A stretch of 50,433 bases of DNA. It comes from an uncultured Actinomycetes bacterium (GTDB lineage: Bacteria > Actinomycetota > Coriobacteriia > Coriobacteriales > Atopobiaceae). The notes under the pieces are model-generated. The model was not told the DNA's origin. It worked only from the letters and a program-made list of their open reading frames with translations, and did no database searches. Of this stretch, positions 8,965-18,377 are shown piece after piece. The DNA is taken from positions 1 to 50,433 of the forward strand of contig OMWE01000019.1 in the NCBI GenBank assembly GCA_900314685.1, given 5' to 3'. The translations under genes were made by a program, and so were the position numbers. Numbering within the stretch: the stretch's first letter is position 1; every line of letters starts with the position of its first letter.

Positions 8965-10293
8965 CTACGCCTCGGCATCGGGATCGGGCACGGCGGCACC
9001 ATCCCCGCCCACGACATCCTCGAAGTCCACCGCGATGTCATGCTTGGTAGGGACCCACTCCACCTTGGCAAAGAGGGCCACGACCGCCAGCGGGATGTAG
9101 CTCATCATAAAGATCGGGAAGGTGAAGAGGTTCGCAACCACACGCCATTTCTTCTTTGCGTGGATATGCTTGCGCTCCACGACGGTCGTGATCAGGGCGA
9201 GCAGGAAGAAGACCTGGTACATACCGGTAAACACACCGACGATCGAGCCCCACGCGAGGGTCATCTCGCTCTGCGTCGCCAAAAAGCCGTGCGAGAGCGC
9301 GCCGATGAGGAGGTACGTGCCGTTCACAAAGACGGACAGCAGGGTGAGCACCATGCCGGGGGCGATGGTCATCAGCATGTCGTAGGAGGCAAAGCGCCCG
9401 TGTGCGATACCGCGCACCAGGTCGCGCCCATAGGAGAAGAAGACCTGATAGAAACCCTTGGTCCACCTCATACGCTGGATCCAGGACGCCTTGAACGTGA
9501 GCGGCTGCTCGTCGAAGAACTCCGCGGGCACGAATCCGATCTGGATGTTGTTGGCGCAGCAGAAGGTCGAGAATTGGATGTCCTCCGTGAGGGTGTGGAA
9601 GTCCCAGCCGTGCATGCCGCGCACGATGGAAGCCGCGACCATCCACCCGGAGCCCGAGATCGCGCAGCTCGTGTGGGACATCATGCGGGCGTTGTTGAGG
9701 AACTTGGCCTCGCGGATGAACCAGATGGCGTAGGCGGCCGAGATCCAGCTCGAGTCGAAGTTCTTGGAGTTGCGGTAAGACGTGCATACCAGGTACCCGG
9801 CGTCGAAGGCGTCGTTCATCTTCGCGGTGTAGTCGGGCGCCACGATGTTGTCGGCGTCAAAGACGAAGAAGGCCTCGTATCTGTCGCCGTACTCGTTGAG
9901 GATGCGGTTGAAGCCGTAGTCCATGACCCAGCTCTTGCCCTTGCGGGCCAGGTCGTTGCGGTCCCAGACGATCGCGCCGGCCTTCTCCGCCTCGGCATGG
10001 GTGTTGTCCGTGCAGGCGTCGCACACGACAAAGACGTCCATCAGCTCGCGGGGGTAATCCTGCGCGTAGATCGAGCGCACCAGGTTGCCGATGACCGGCT
10101 CCTCGTTGTGCGCCGCTATGAAGTAGGCGTAGCGATGCTGCTTTTTGGCGGGCGGCAGCCTGACCATGCCGCGGAAAATCCCCATGAGCATGTAGATACC
10201 CTGGTAGAAGTAGGCAATCGTAAAGAGGGCGCCGATAACGAGGTTGAAGATGACGATCGGCGTCATTCCCATGTCGTTGAAGGAGAACTGCAC
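8965..10293 (-). CDS. Membrane-bound family 2 glycosyltransferase
   Basis: About 442 residues. One N-terminal membrane segment (TPIVIFNLVIGALFTIAYFY) precedes a cytoplasmic GT-A domain with DACTD, DADN, TEDIQ and QRMRW (the D,D,D,QxxRW pattern of processive-type GT2 enzymes). Three or more C-terminal membrane helices and an acidic tail follow. It probably polymerises or transfers a sugar for an exopolysaccharide or cell-surface glycan from a UDP-sugar; the product cannot be told from sequence. The GTG start at 10293 has AAGGG 5 nt upstream. It lies 28 nt after rluD, so it is likely the last gene of the ileS-lspA-rluD transcript. Confidence 0.88.
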   Translation of the reverse strand: MQFSFNDMGMTPIVIFNLVIGALFTIAYFYQGIYMLMGIFRGMVRLPPAKKQHRYAYFIAAHNEEPVIGNLVRSIYAQDYPRELMDVFVVCDACTDNTHAEAEKAGAIVWDRNDLARKGKSWVMDYGFNRILNEYGDRYEAFFVFDADNIVAPDYTAKMNDAFDAGYLVCTSYRNSKNFDSSWISAAYAIWFIREAKFLNNARMMSHTSCAISGSGWMVAASIVRGMHGWDFHTLTEDIQFSTFCCANNIQIGFVPAEFFDEQPLTFKASWIQRMRWTKGFYQVFFSYGRDLVRGIAHGRFASYDMLMTIAPGMVLTLLSVFVNGTYLLIGALSHGFLATQSEMTLAWGSIVGVFTGMYQVFFLLALITTVVERKHIHAKKKWRVVANLFTFPIFMMSYIPLAVVALFAKVEWVPTKHDIAVDFEDVVGGDGAAVPDPDAEA

Positions 10294-10321
10294 GTCTACC
10301 CTTCCCTGAGGCGAGCTGCGC

Positions 10322-11353
10322 CTAATATCCCAGCTGCGGACAGATCTCGTCGCCCGCGGCCGTGCGCCCCTCCGAGCGCTCACGCAGCCCCACCAGTATA
10401 TCGAGAAGGTCGTGCGGGAGCGTGTCGGCGCGCACGATGCGCTCCCCCGTCACGGGATGGTCAAAAGCGATGTGCCAGGAGTGCAGGAACTGCCGGGTCA
10501 GGCCGAGGTTCTGCCGGACGTCCCCCCTGCCGTAGAGCGGGTCGCCGATCACCGGGTGGCCGATATGGCGCATGTGCACGCGGATCTGGTGCGTACGGCC
10601 GGTGTAGAGGTGGCATTCGAGCAGCGTGTAGCCCTCGTCGCGGCGACCCGCCTCGAAACGCTCGAGCACGCGGTAGGTCGTGATGGCCTCGCGGGCGCCG
10701 GGGTCGTCGGTCACCGCCATGCGCAGGCGGTCGCGTCGGCTACGGGCGATGCCGGTGGTGATCTGCCCCTCGTCAAAGGCGATCGGGCCCCACACGAGCG
10801 TGATGTAGCGACGGTCCAGCACGCGCAGGCGGATGAGGTCCTGCAAGGCCTTCTGGGTCGCGTCGTCCTTTGCGGCCACCATGAGACCCGACGTGTCGCG
10901 GTCCAGTCGGTGCACGATGCCTGGGCGATCCTCCCCCTGCAGGAGGCCGAGGTGCCCGTACCCGCAATGCGCGACCAGGGCGTTTGCCAGCGTGTCGTCC
11001 ACGTGGCCGGGCGCCGGGTGGCATACGAGTCCCGCCTGCTTGGAGAGCACCATGAGGTAATCGTCCTCGTAGCGGATGTCGAGCGGGATGTCCGGGTTGG
11101 CCCGCAGCTGGCCCGGCTCCGGCTCCGGCTCGGGCATCGTCACGGCCACGCGGTCGCCCAGGAGCACAGACTCGGACTTCGATGTGGCCGAGGTGCCGTT
11201 GATGGTCACCGCCCCGCTCTCGATGAGCCTGGCGCACCCGCTGCGCGAGGGCATCCCCTCACACGATGCGAGAAAGGCGTCGAGCCGTCGGCCGTCCCCC
11301 TCGGGGCCGACAAGAAAATCGCGTTGCACTAGTGAACTCGGCACGTCTGGCAT
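10322..11353 (-). CDS. RluA/RluD-family 23S rRNA pseudouridine synthase
   Basis: 343 residues. An N-terminal S4 RNA-binding domain (RRLDAFLA...SRSGCARLIESGAVTING) is followed by the catalytic domain with HRLDRDTSGLMV, holding the catalytic Asp, and GRTHQIRVHMRHIGHPVIGDPLYG. It isomerises uridines to pseudouridine in large-subunit rRNA. Placement after lspA (15-nt gap) matches the widespread ileS-lspA-rluD order. The exact target position cannot be assigned, so rluD is only the likely orthologue. Confidence 0.94.
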   Translation of the reverse strand: MPDVPSSLVQRDFLVGPEGDGRRLDAFLASCEGMPSRSGCARLIESGAVTINGTSATSKSESVLLGDRVAVTMPEPEPEPGQLRANPDIPLDIRYEDDYLMVLSKQAGLVCHPAPGHVDDTLANALVAHCGYGHLGLLQGEDRPGIVHRLDRDTSGLMVAAKDDATQKALQDLIRLRVLDRRYITLVWGPIAFDEGQITTGIARSRRDRLRMAVTDDPGAREAITTYRVLERFEAGRRDEGYTLLECHLYTGRTHQIRVHMRHIGHPVIGDPLYGRGDVRQNLGLTRQFLHSWHIAFDHPVTGERIVRADTLPHDLLDILVGLRERSEGRTAAGDEICPQLGY

Positions 11354-11368
11354 CCTGGTGTCTGCGCG

Positions 11369-11932
11369 TCAGTCGCCGCGACCCGCGTCGGCGCCCTCGG
11401 ACCCGACAGTCGCCTCGACACCTGTCTCTGCGGCGGCTTGCCGCTGGCGCCGCGTATCCCACACGGTGTATCCGACCAAGGTGAGGAAGACGCCGCACGT
11501 CACAAAGATGTCGGCCACGTTGAATATCGGGAAGTCGATGAAGGTGGTCGCAAGGAAATCGGTAACCGACCCTGCGGCGATGCGGTCGACCATATTGCCG
11601 ATGCCGCCGCCGGCGACAAAGGCGATGTAGACGACCAGGTGTATCGGCAAGGCCTCGCGCCAGATCCAGATGCTCGCGCCGATGAAGACGGCGAACGCAA
11701 GCAGGGCGAAGAGCAGGCCCGCTCCCTCGCCAATGCTAAAGGCGGCGCCGCTGTTCTCGACATGGTAGAGGTCGAGCACGCCCGGGATGAGCGTGCGGGC
11801 CGCGGTGCCGAGCGGCGCCAGGTGGCGCACGACGGCCTTGGTAGCCTGGTCGACGATCACGACCAGGCTCGCCACCGTGAGGAAGGTGGCGAGCCGGCCG
11901 GCACGTCTGGATAATATCCGCGCAGCGTACAC
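11369..11932 (-). CDS. lspA: Lipoprotein signal peptidase (signal peptidase II)
   Basis: 187 residues with four membrane helices. It has the conserved VENSGAAFS, GNMVDRI and FNVADIFVTCG segments, the latter two holding the catalytic Asp pair. It cleaves prolipoproteins before the lipidated Cys. The GTG start is 3 nt after the ileS stop, and GGAGGA inside the end of ileS serves as ribosome site, so translation is probably coupled. The hydrophilic C-terminal tail of about 30 residues is longer than usual. A likely substrate, a lipoprotein with lipobox LAGC, is encoded at 49871. Confidence 0.96.
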   Translation of the reverse strand: MYAARILSRRAGRLATFLTVASLVVIVDQATKAVVRHLAPLGTAARTLIPGVLDLYHVENSGAAFSIGEGAGLLFALLAFAVFIGASIWIWREALPIHLVVYIAFVAGGGIGNMVDRIAAGSVTDFLATTFIDFPIFNVADIFVTCGVFLTLVGYTVWDTRRQRQAAAETGVEATVGSEGADAGRGD

Positions 11933-11935
11933 GCG

Positions 11936-14755
11936 CTAGTCCTCCTTGGCAGCCTCTGCGACCGCGTCGTGGCAGCGACCGCACAGACCGTCTTCGCCGA
12001 GCTCGCGCCAATTCCAGCAGCGCGGGCATTTCTCGCCCTTGGCGGGCAGGACCTCGCAGGAGGTCTCCTCTCCCTCATGCAGGCACACGTCCGCGCAGAT
12101 GAACGCTTCGGCGAGGTCGAGGCCGTCGACCGCGGTCAGCGCCTGGTAGCCCTCGTGGCCCACCGTGAGCTCCGCACGGGCGGCCTGCGTGGACTTCTCG
12201 GCCAGCTTGCCGGCCGTCTGGGCCTCCTCGTACGCCTTGGTAAAGGCAGCGCGCGCCTCGCCGAGCGCCTGATAGGTCGCCAGCAGCGGCTCGTACTCAT
12301 CCTTGGCGAGCGGCGCCTGGAACCAGTCGAGCAAGGCGGCGTAGTCCTGACCGTCCTTGAGGGACTCCGGCAGGTACTGCATGACCTCGTCGGTCGTGAA
12401 GACGAGAATCGGCTGCAGGTCGTGCACCAGCATCGACAGGATGTAGCTCCACACGGTCTGGGCGCTGCGGCGTTCGAGCGAGTCCACGGCACCGCAGTAG
12501 GTGCGGTCCTTGGTGGCGTTGAGGTAGTCGTTGGAGAGCTCGGTGATGATGTAGTCGTACAGGGTGCGGTACACCTGGTTGAAGCGGTAGCCCTCGTACG
12601 CCTCGGACACCTGGTCGTGCACCTGGCACATGCGGGCCAGGGCAAGACGGTCGTACGGGAGGAGCTGGTCTGCCGACAGGCCGTCCTTCGCAAGGTCGAA
12701 CTGGCCCTCGAGCTCGCCGAGCAGGAAGCGCAGGGTGTTGCGGATCTTGCGGTAGGCCTCGCCCACGTGCGAAAGGATCGTGTCGTCGCAAGGCACGTCG
12801 GTCGAGGTGTCGACGGAGGCGACCCACAGGCGCAGGATGTCGGCACCGCGCTCGGCGCATACCTTGTTGGGGTCGATCACGTTGCCGAGCGACTTGGACA
12901 TCTTGCGTCCCTGGCCGTCGAGCGTGAAGCCCTGGGAGACGATCGCCTTGTAGGGGGCCACGCCGTAGGCGCCCACGGAGGTCATGAGCGAGCTCATGAA
13001 CCAGCCGCGGTGCTGGTCGGAGCCCTCAAGGTACATGTCCGCGGGGAACTCGAGATAGTCGCGGTGGCGGCAGACGGCGGTATGGGAGACGCCGGAGTCC
13101 CACCACACGTCGAGGATGTCGGGGTTGGCCTTGAGATGGTGGCCGCCGCACGAGGGGCAGACGCAGGCGTCGCCCAGGTAGTCGGCGGGGTCGTCGGTGA
13201 ACCAGGCGTCGGATCCCTTGGCACGGAAGAGGTCGATGACCTTGTCGAGGGTCTCGTCGTTCATCACGGTCTCTCCGCAGTCCTGGCAGGTGAAGGCCGG
13301 GATGGGCACGCCCCAGTTGCGCTGGCGGCTGATGCACCAGTCCGGACGCTGCTCCACCATGGCGGTGATGCGGTTGCGGGAGTGCTCGGGGTAGAACTTG
13401 ACCTTCTTGAGTTCGCCCAGCGCAGCCTGGCGCAGACCCGTCTTGTCCATGGAGACAAACCACTGGCTGGTCGCGCGGAAGATCACGGGCTGCTTGCAAC
13501 GCCAGCAGTGCGGGTAGGAGTGGTGAATGTCCTCGTGGAGGATGAGGACGCCCTTGTCGCGGAGCCACTCGATGATCTTGGGGTTGGCCTCGTTGACCTC
13601 CATGCCCGACCAGGGTCCGCCGGAGCCCATGCCCGTGCCCTTGTAGAAGCGGCCGTCGTCGTCGACGGGCATCACGATGGGGATGTTGAACTTCATGCCG
13701 GCGTTGTAGTCGTCCACACCGTGGCCGGGGGCGGTGTGCACGACGCCGGTGCCGTCCTCGAGCGTGACGTAGTCGGCGTAGATGAACTCGCCCTCCACGC
13801 CCTGGTCGGCGAAGATCGGCTGCTTGTACTTGTTGTGGCAGAGCTCGGTGCCCGTCATGCGCCAGGTCTCGCCCTCGGGTGTCTTGGCGAGCTCGTAGGT
13901 CTCGTAGCCAAACTTGGCGCAGTCCTTCTCGACCAGCGCCTCGGCCATGATCTCGGCGCGACCGTCCACCAGCACAGCCACGTACTCGGCCTCGGGATGC
14001 AGGATCACGGCGTCGTCGGCGGGCAGGGTCCAGGGGGTCGTGGTCCAGATGTCCACCCAGAGGTTGTCCTTGTAGGCCTCGAGGCCGGCCGGCACGGTGG
14101 TCATCTCGAAGCGCACGAAGATGGAGGGGCTGACCTCGTCGCCGTACTCGATCTCGGCCTCGGCCAGGGCCGTGTGGCAGTGGGAGCACCAGTGCACCGG
14201 CTTGCGGCCGCGGTAGACGGCGCCCTTGTCGAAGATCTCCTTGAAGATCTCGACATCGGTCGCGTCGTAGTCGTGCGTGTAGGTCAGGTAGGGGTTGTCC
14301 CACTCGCCCAGCACGCCCAGGCGCTTGAAGCCCTGACGCTGGGTGTCGACCTGCTCGACGGCCACCTTGTTGCAGATCTCGCGGATCTTGACGGTGGGCA
14401 GCTCGTTGAACTTGTCGGTACCCAGGGACTCCTCGACCTTGTGCTCGATGGGCTGGCCGTGGCAGTCCCAGCCGGGGACGTACGGGGTCTGGTACCCGCG
14501 CATGGCCTGGTAGCGGTTGATGATGTCCTTGGAGATCTTGTTCTGCGCATGTCCCAGGTGGATGGGGCCGTTGGCATACGGGGGGCCGTCGTGCAGCACG
14601 AACTTGTCGTGGCCCTCGTTCTTCTTGAGCAGGAGGTCGTAGATGTCGTTTGCCTCCCAGTCGGCGAGGCGCTTGGGCTCGTTGGTCGCGAGCCCCGCGC
14701 GCATCGAGAACCCCGTCTTGGGGAGGTTCATGGTGGACTTGTACTTGTTTGCCAC
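11936..14755 (-). CDS. ileS: Isoleucyl-tRNA synthetase
   Basis: About 939 residues from a GTG at 14755, which has AAAGGG 7 nt upstream; the frame extends to 14827 but overlaps the T-box terminator. Class I motifs are HLGHAQNK (HIGH) and KMSKSLGN. The CP1 editing domain is present, and the C-terminus has a zinc-finger CPRCWNW...CGRC, typical of bacterial IleS of the mupirocin-sensitive group. It charges tRNA-Ile and is the first gene of ileS-lspA-rluD-GT2. It is controlled by the T-box leader at 14787-15115. Confidence 0.98.
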   Translation of the reverse strand: MANKYKSTMNLPKTGFSMRAGLATNEPKRLADWEANDIYDLLLKKNEGHDKFVLHDGPPYANGPIHLGHAQNKISKDIINRYQAMRGYQTPYVPGWDCHGQPIEHKVEESLGTDKFNELPTVKIREICNKVAVEQVDTQRQGFKRLGVLGEWDNPYLTYTHDYDATDVEIFKEIFDKGAVYRGRKPVHWCSHCHTALAEAEIEYGDEVSPSIFVRFEMTTVPAGLEAYKDNLWVDIWTTTPWTLPADDAVILHPEAEYVAVLVDGRAEIMAEALVEKDCAKFGYETYELAKTPEGETWRMTGTELCHNKYKQPIFADQGVEGEFIYADYVTLEDGTGVVHTAPGHGVDDYNAGMKFNIPIVMPVDDDGRFYKGTGMGSGGPWSGMEVNEANPKIIEWLRDKGVLILHEDIHHSYPHCWRCKQPVIFRATSQWFVSMDKTGLRQAALGELKKVKFYPEHSRNRITAMVEQRPDWCISRQRNWGVPIPAFTCQDCGETVMNDETLDKVIDLFRAKGSDAWFTDDPADYLGDACVCPSCGGHHLKANPDILDVWWDSGVSHTAVCRHRDYLEFPADMYLEGSDQHRGWFMSSLMTSVGAYGVAPYKAIVSQGFTLDGQGRKMSKSLGNVIDPNKVCAERGADILRLWVASVDTSTDVPCDDTILSHVGEAYRKIRNTLRFLLGELEGQFDLAKDGLSADQLLPYDRLALARMCQVHDQVSEAYEGYRFNQVYRTLYDYIITELSNDYLNATKDRTYCGAVDSLERRSAQTVWSYILSMLVHDLQPILVFTTDEVMQYLPESLKDGQDYAALLDWFQAPLAKDEYEPLLATYQALGEARAAFTKAYEEAQTAGKLAEKSTQAARAELTVGHEGYQALTAVDGLDLAEAFICADVCLHEGEETSCEVLPAKGEKCPRCWNWRELGEDGLCGRCHDAVAEAAKED

Positions 14756-14786
14756 TCCTGTGCCCTTTCTCTTGCGGGCGTCGCAT

Positions 14787-14824
14787 GAAAAAAGCGCCCG
14801 TCCCTGTCTGCTGGGACGAAGCGC
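14787..14824 (-). terminator. T-box terminator hairpin of the ileS leader
   Basis: GCGC...CGTCCC pairs with GGGACG...GCGC around an 8-nt loop, followed on the minus strand by six T residues. It overlaps competitively with the antiterminator that contains the T-box sequence just upstream, so control is transcriptional rather than translational. Confidence 0.9.
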
Positions 14825-15115
14825 CACAAAGGTCGGACTCCGCTATACCACCCAGCAAGCGGCTCCACGCCGCCATAACTCGGCTGGCCTATGTCGGCGG
14901 CCACTCCGGTGACGTCTACTGAGTCGCACGCGAGGTGTCGTGGGGTTGCCCCTGGACAGAGCGGGGGCATATGGCCTCCGCCTCGCAGGCGCCCGTTCGG
15001 GCCACAGCTCGGGGGTGATCTTCGCCAGGACACGACCGCGGATTCTCAGCGGGACCGCTCTCTGTAGGTCGTGCGGGCCTGGGTACTCTCCCCGTCACAG
15101 CTTCAGCGCTGCATC
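14787..15115 (-). promoter_or_regulatory. T-box leader (Ile specifier) upstream of ileS
   Basis: Read on the minus strand, a Stem I region starts near 15109 with GTGACGGGGAGAGTA and contains an AGAGAGC segment. It has the specifier stretch GAAGATCACCCC, in which ATC (15017-15019), an isoleucine codon followed by the usual A, fits the specifier position. The T-box sequence GGGTGGTATAGCGG lies at 14840-14853, with the TGG that pairs with the uncharged tRNA NCCA end. A terminator at 14787-14824 ends the leader. Uncharged tRNA-Ile should stabilise the antiterminator and turn on ileS. The total length, about 330 nt, suggests extra structure between Stem I and the antiterminator. Confidence 0.93.
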
Positions 15116-15162
15116 ATAGCACGAGCGCCGTCCGTTTGCGACCCCGATTTCATCGCCTGCCG

Positions 15163-15170
15163 ATTATACT
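15163..15170. promoter_or_regulatory. Back-to-back -10 elements between ileS leader and fbp
   Basis: The sequence ATTATACT gives TATAAT on the minus strand (15163-15168, toward the T-box leader) and TATACT on the plus strand (15165-15170, toward fbp). Matching -35 boxes are poor on both sides. The position is right for divergent transcription of both genes. Confidence 0.35.
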
Positions 15171-15209
15171 TGACATGATGATGCCGAATACTTCGGAGGG
15201 AAGCCGCAT

Positions 15210-17126
15210 ATGGACACCGACAGGCTCAAATACCTCGAGCTGCTCTCGCGCCAGTTCCCGACGGCACAGTCCGTCTTTACCGAGATCATCAACCTCGAGG
15301 CCATCTGCAACCTGCCGGCGCCCACGGAGCACTTTATGAGCGACCTGCACGGAGAGTACGAGGCTTTCGTCCATATCCTCAACAACTGCTCTGGCGCCAT
15401 CCGCGAGCATGTGGCGGACCTCTTTGCCGACGAGCTCGACGCCGGCCAGCAGGCCGACCTGTGCACGCTCATCTACTACCCGCGCGAGAAACTCGACCTG
15501 ATCCGCAGCGCGCATACCGCCTCCGCCCAGGGGGAGGCGATCGACGCCGCATGGTACCGCGCGACGCTGATGCGGCTGGTCCGCCTCGCACGCCGGCTCT
15601 CCGACTATTACACCCGCTCCAAGGTCCGCAAGGCGATGCCCGTCGAGTACGCCTACATCATCGACGAGCTCCTGCACCCCTCCACGGGCGTGGGGCTGCG
15701 CCGCCACGAGTACCACGAGCAGATCCTCGAGTCCATCATCAGGACGGGCGCGGCGGACGACTTCATCGTCTCGATCGCGACGCTGATCAAGCACCTCGCC
15801 GTGGACCGGCTGCACATCGTGGGCGATATGTTCGACCGCGGGGCGCACGCAGACCGCATCCTGGACCGGCTGATGACCTACCACTCCCTCGACATCCAGT
15901 GGGGCAACCACGACATCGCCTGGATGGGCGCCGCCGCGGGCTCGACGCTGTGCCAGGCCAGCGTCGTGCGCACTTGCGTCCACTACCGCACGCTCGACGT
16001 GCTCGAGAGCGCCTACGGCATCAGCCTGCGCGAGCTCGAGCGCTTCGCCGATACCGCCTACACCACCTACGACAACCTCGCGCCGCTCGACAAGGCCGTG
16101 GCCGTCATCCTCTTCAAGCTCGAGGGCCAGGCGATCGCCCGCCACAGCGAGTGGCGCACGACGGCCAGGCGCAAGCTCCTGCACACCGTCGACATGACCC
16201 ACGGCACCGCCACGATCGACGGGCGAGACTACGCGCTGCTCACGCGCGACTTCCCCACGCTGGACCCCGCCGACCCCTACGCCCTCGCGCCCGAGGAGCA
16301 AAAGATCGTGGACGGCATCGCGCGTGCTTTCGCCGAGAGCGACCGCCTGCGGCGTCACGTGGATTTCCTCTACAAGAAGGGCTCGCTCTACCGCGTCCAC
16401 AACGGCAACCTGCTGTTCCACGGCTGCATACCCCTGAACCCCGACGGGAGCTTCGCCGACGTCGAGTGCGAGGACCGCGTCCTGCGCCACGGCAGGGCCT
16501 ACCTGGACTACTGCGACGCCATCGCCCGCCGAGCCTGGCACTCCGCCGACCAGTCCGCCCTCGATTGGATGTACTACCTGTGGTGCGGCGCCCACTCCCC
16601 CCTGTCGGGCCGCGTCGTCAAGACCTTCGAGCGCACCTTCGTCGCCGACGAGGGCACCTGGGCCGAGCCGCGCGACCCGTACTACACGCTGGCAGGCGAC
16701 CCCGCCGTGTGCGACGCGATCCTGGGGGAGTTCGGCCTCGACACCGCACACGGCCACATCATCAACGGCCACACGCCCGTCCTCGCCCAGGCGGGCCAGA
16801 GCCCCGTTCGCGCGGGCGGCAAGCTGCTCGTGATCGACGGCGGCTTTGCCGAGGCCTACCACAAAAAGACGGGCATAGCCGGGTACACGCTGGTCGCGAG
16901 CTCCCAGCACCTGCGTATCAAAGCCCACCGCCCCTGGCACGACCTCGCGACCGCGCTCGACACCAACGCCGACATCATGAGCGAGACAGACGTGCTCGAG
17001 CGCTATCCCGAGCCATGGCGTGTGCGTGATACAGACACAGGAGCCGAGATCCGCGAGCGGCTCGCCGACCTGCACAGCCTGCTCGACGCGTATCGCTCGG
17101 GCACCATAGCCGAGCGCGGCGTCTAG
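15210..17126 (+). CDS. fbp: Fructose-1,6-bisphosphatase class III
   Basis: 638 residues, the length of the large Firmicutes-type FBPase. It shows the metallophosphatase motifs SDLHGEYEAF (about residues 44-53), GDMFDRGA, GNHDIAWMGA and INGHTPV. It hydrolyses fructose-1,6-bisphosphate to fructose-6-phosphate in gluconeogenesis. The start ATG has GGAGGG upstream. Most Actinobacteria use the class II GlpX enzyme, so this type fits Coriobacteriia and other anaerobes. The next gene starts about 20 nt downstream on the same strand. Confidence 0.96.
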   Translation: MDTDRLKYLELLSRQFPTAQSVFTEIINLEAICNLPAPTEHFMSDLHGEYEAFVHILNNCSGAIREHVADLFADELDAGQQADLCTLIYYPREKLDLIRSAHTASAQGEAIDAAWYRATLMRLVRLARRLSDYYTRSKVRKAMPVEYAYIIDELLHPSTGVGLRRHEYHEQILESIIRTGAADDFIVSIATLIKHLAVDRLHIVGDMFDRGAHADRILDRLMTYHSLDIQWGNHDIAWMGAAAGSTLCQASVVRTCVHYRTLDVLESAYGISLRELERFADTAYTTYDNLAPLDKAVAVILFKLEGQAIARHSEWRTTARRKLLHTVDMTHGTATIDGRDYALLTRDFPTLDPADPYALAPEEQKIVDGIARAFAESDRLRRHVDFLYKKGSLYRVHNGNLLFHGCIPLNPDGSFADVECEDRVLRHGRAYLDYCDAIARRAWHSADQSALDWMYYLWCGAHSPLSGRVVKTFERTFVADEGTWAEPRDPYYTLAGDPAVCDAILGEFGLDTAHGHIINGHTPVLAQAGQSPVRAGGKLLVIDGGFAEAYHKKTGIAGYTLVASSQHLRIKAHRPWHDLATALDTNADIMSETDVLERYPEPWRVRDTDTGAEIRERLADLHSLLDAYRSGTIAERGV

Positions 17127-17148
17127 CGGCATGCCGAGGGAGGCCCCA

Positions 17149-18222
17149 GTGGCAGAGACCGAATCACCCACACCGAAGATGGGGCGGGCCGCGACTTGTG
17201 CGCCCGCGGCTGCCGTCCCGGCCGCCGCGGCGCGCATACCCCGCTGGGATACCATGCGTTTCTGGCTGATGGTGCTTGTGATAGCGGGTCACTACCTGCA
17301 GCAGCTCAACGGCGCGCACGACGACGGCATTGCCACTGCCACAGTGCAGATCGCCCTGATCTACTCGTTTCACATGCCCGCCTTTTTCCTGATATCGGGC
17401 ATGCTTGCACGCCATGCGCTCGCGTCAGACCGCTTCCCCGCCCGCCGTGTGGTCAGCTACGCGCTCTGCGGCTTCATCGCGGAGCTGGGACAGCGCCTGG
17501 CAGAGGCCGCCGCGGGCAACGGCATGCAGTTCAACCTCGTGCACAGCATGGATATCTCCTGGTTCATGACCGCCCTCATCGTCCACACCGCGCTCACCTG
17601 GCTTTTGCGCGACGCCGACCGCGCCAGGCTCCTGCTCGTCTCCGTCCTGCTCGGCTGCCTCATCGGCTACGACAGGCATGTCGGCGACCTCTTCTCGCTC
17701 TCCCTCGTCCTCACCAACTGGCCCTTTTACGTGCTCGGCACTATGCACGACGCACACGAGGTAGACCGGCGCATCGGCGCTGTGCCCCACGCCCGCGCCT
17801 GCGGTGTGGCGTGGTTCGCGGTCCTCGCATGCCTCTTCAGCCTGCGCGTCGATGTGACCGAGATGCTCACCAAGGTCTTCCTCTGGCAAAACTACCCCTT
17901 TGAGGACACCTCGCTCGTCCCTTTGCTCTGGCGCCTAGCGGTGTATGTTGCCTCTCTCGGTGGATGCCTCGCCTTCGCCGCGCTCATGCCTGCCGGTGAG
18001 ACCCGTGTCGCCACCACGCTGGGAAGAAGGACCATGGCGCCGTACTGCCTGCACTGGCCGGTCCTTCTGATCTGCATCTGGGGCAGGCTTTTCTTCGCCT
18101 TGCCCGACGCGCTGGGCTTTGTCGGTGCGGAAGCCGCATGCTGGCTGATCGGCATCGTCCTCACCCTCGTGCTCTCGCTGCCGCCGTTCTGGACCTTCGT
18201 CCACTGGTTCTCCCGCGCCTAG
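17149..18222 (+). CDS. Membrane acyltransferase family 3 protein
   Basis: About 357 residues with roughly ten membrane helices. It has the family pattern IPRWDTMRFWLMVLVIAGHY (family His in GHY), SFHMPAFFLISGMLARHA, and a C-terminal APYCLHWPVLL. Such proteins transfer acyl groups to extracytoplasmic sugars or peptidoglycan and can also modify polysaccharides; the substrate is unknown. The GTG at 17149 has GAGGGAGG 5 nt upstream and is preferred over the ATG at 17131, which has none. It probably shares a transcript with fbp, though no functional link is evident. Confidence 0.85.
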   Translation: MAETESPTPKMGRAATCAPAAAVPAAAARIPRWDTMRFWLMVLVIAGHYLQQLNGAHDDGIATATVQIALIYSFHMPAFFLISGMLARHALASDRFPARRVVSYALCGFIAELGQRLAEAAAGNGMQFNLVHSMDISWFMTALIVHTALTWLLRDADRARLLLVSVLLGCLIGYDRHVGDLFSLSLVLTNWPFYVLGTMHDAHEVDRRIGAVPHARACGVAWFAVLACLFSLRVDVTEMLTKVFLWQNYPFEDTSLVPLLWRLAVYVASLGGCLAFAALMPAGETRVATTLGRRTMAPYCLHWPVLLICIWGRLFFALPDALGFVGAEAACWLIGIVLTLVLSLPPFWTFVHWFSRA

Positions 18223-18278
18223 CGTCCCCGATTACGGCACAAGACACCCGCACGAGCCCTGCTGTCCTTCTACGCAAT

Positions 18279-18309
18279 AAGGAGGCGCCGAATGTATCGA
18301 TGCCTCCTT
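18279..18309. terminator. Hairpin between the convergent acyltransferase and ftsH
   Basis: AAGGAGGC pairs with GCCTCCTT over a 15-nt loop, placed between two convergent genes (57 nt after one stop, 69 nt before the other). Neither side has a strong T-run, so it is a weak bidirectional terminator candidate. Confidence 0.45.
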
Positions 18310-18377
18310 GCACTTGTGGGATAAAGCCTGAACGGCAGTTGCCGCTGTCTGGACTTACCAGCCTGTCGCTCTCCTGT

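Noticed and set aside
11969..14788. 939-residue open frame on the plus strand
   Set aside because: It is an antisense shadow of ileS caused by high GC bias; the sequence is low-complexity Val/Leu/Gly/His/Asp-rich with no family motifs.
15150..17255. 701-residue open frame on the minus strand
   Set aside because: Antisense shadow of fbp; no recognisable domain, and the plus-strand frame has all FBPase motifs.
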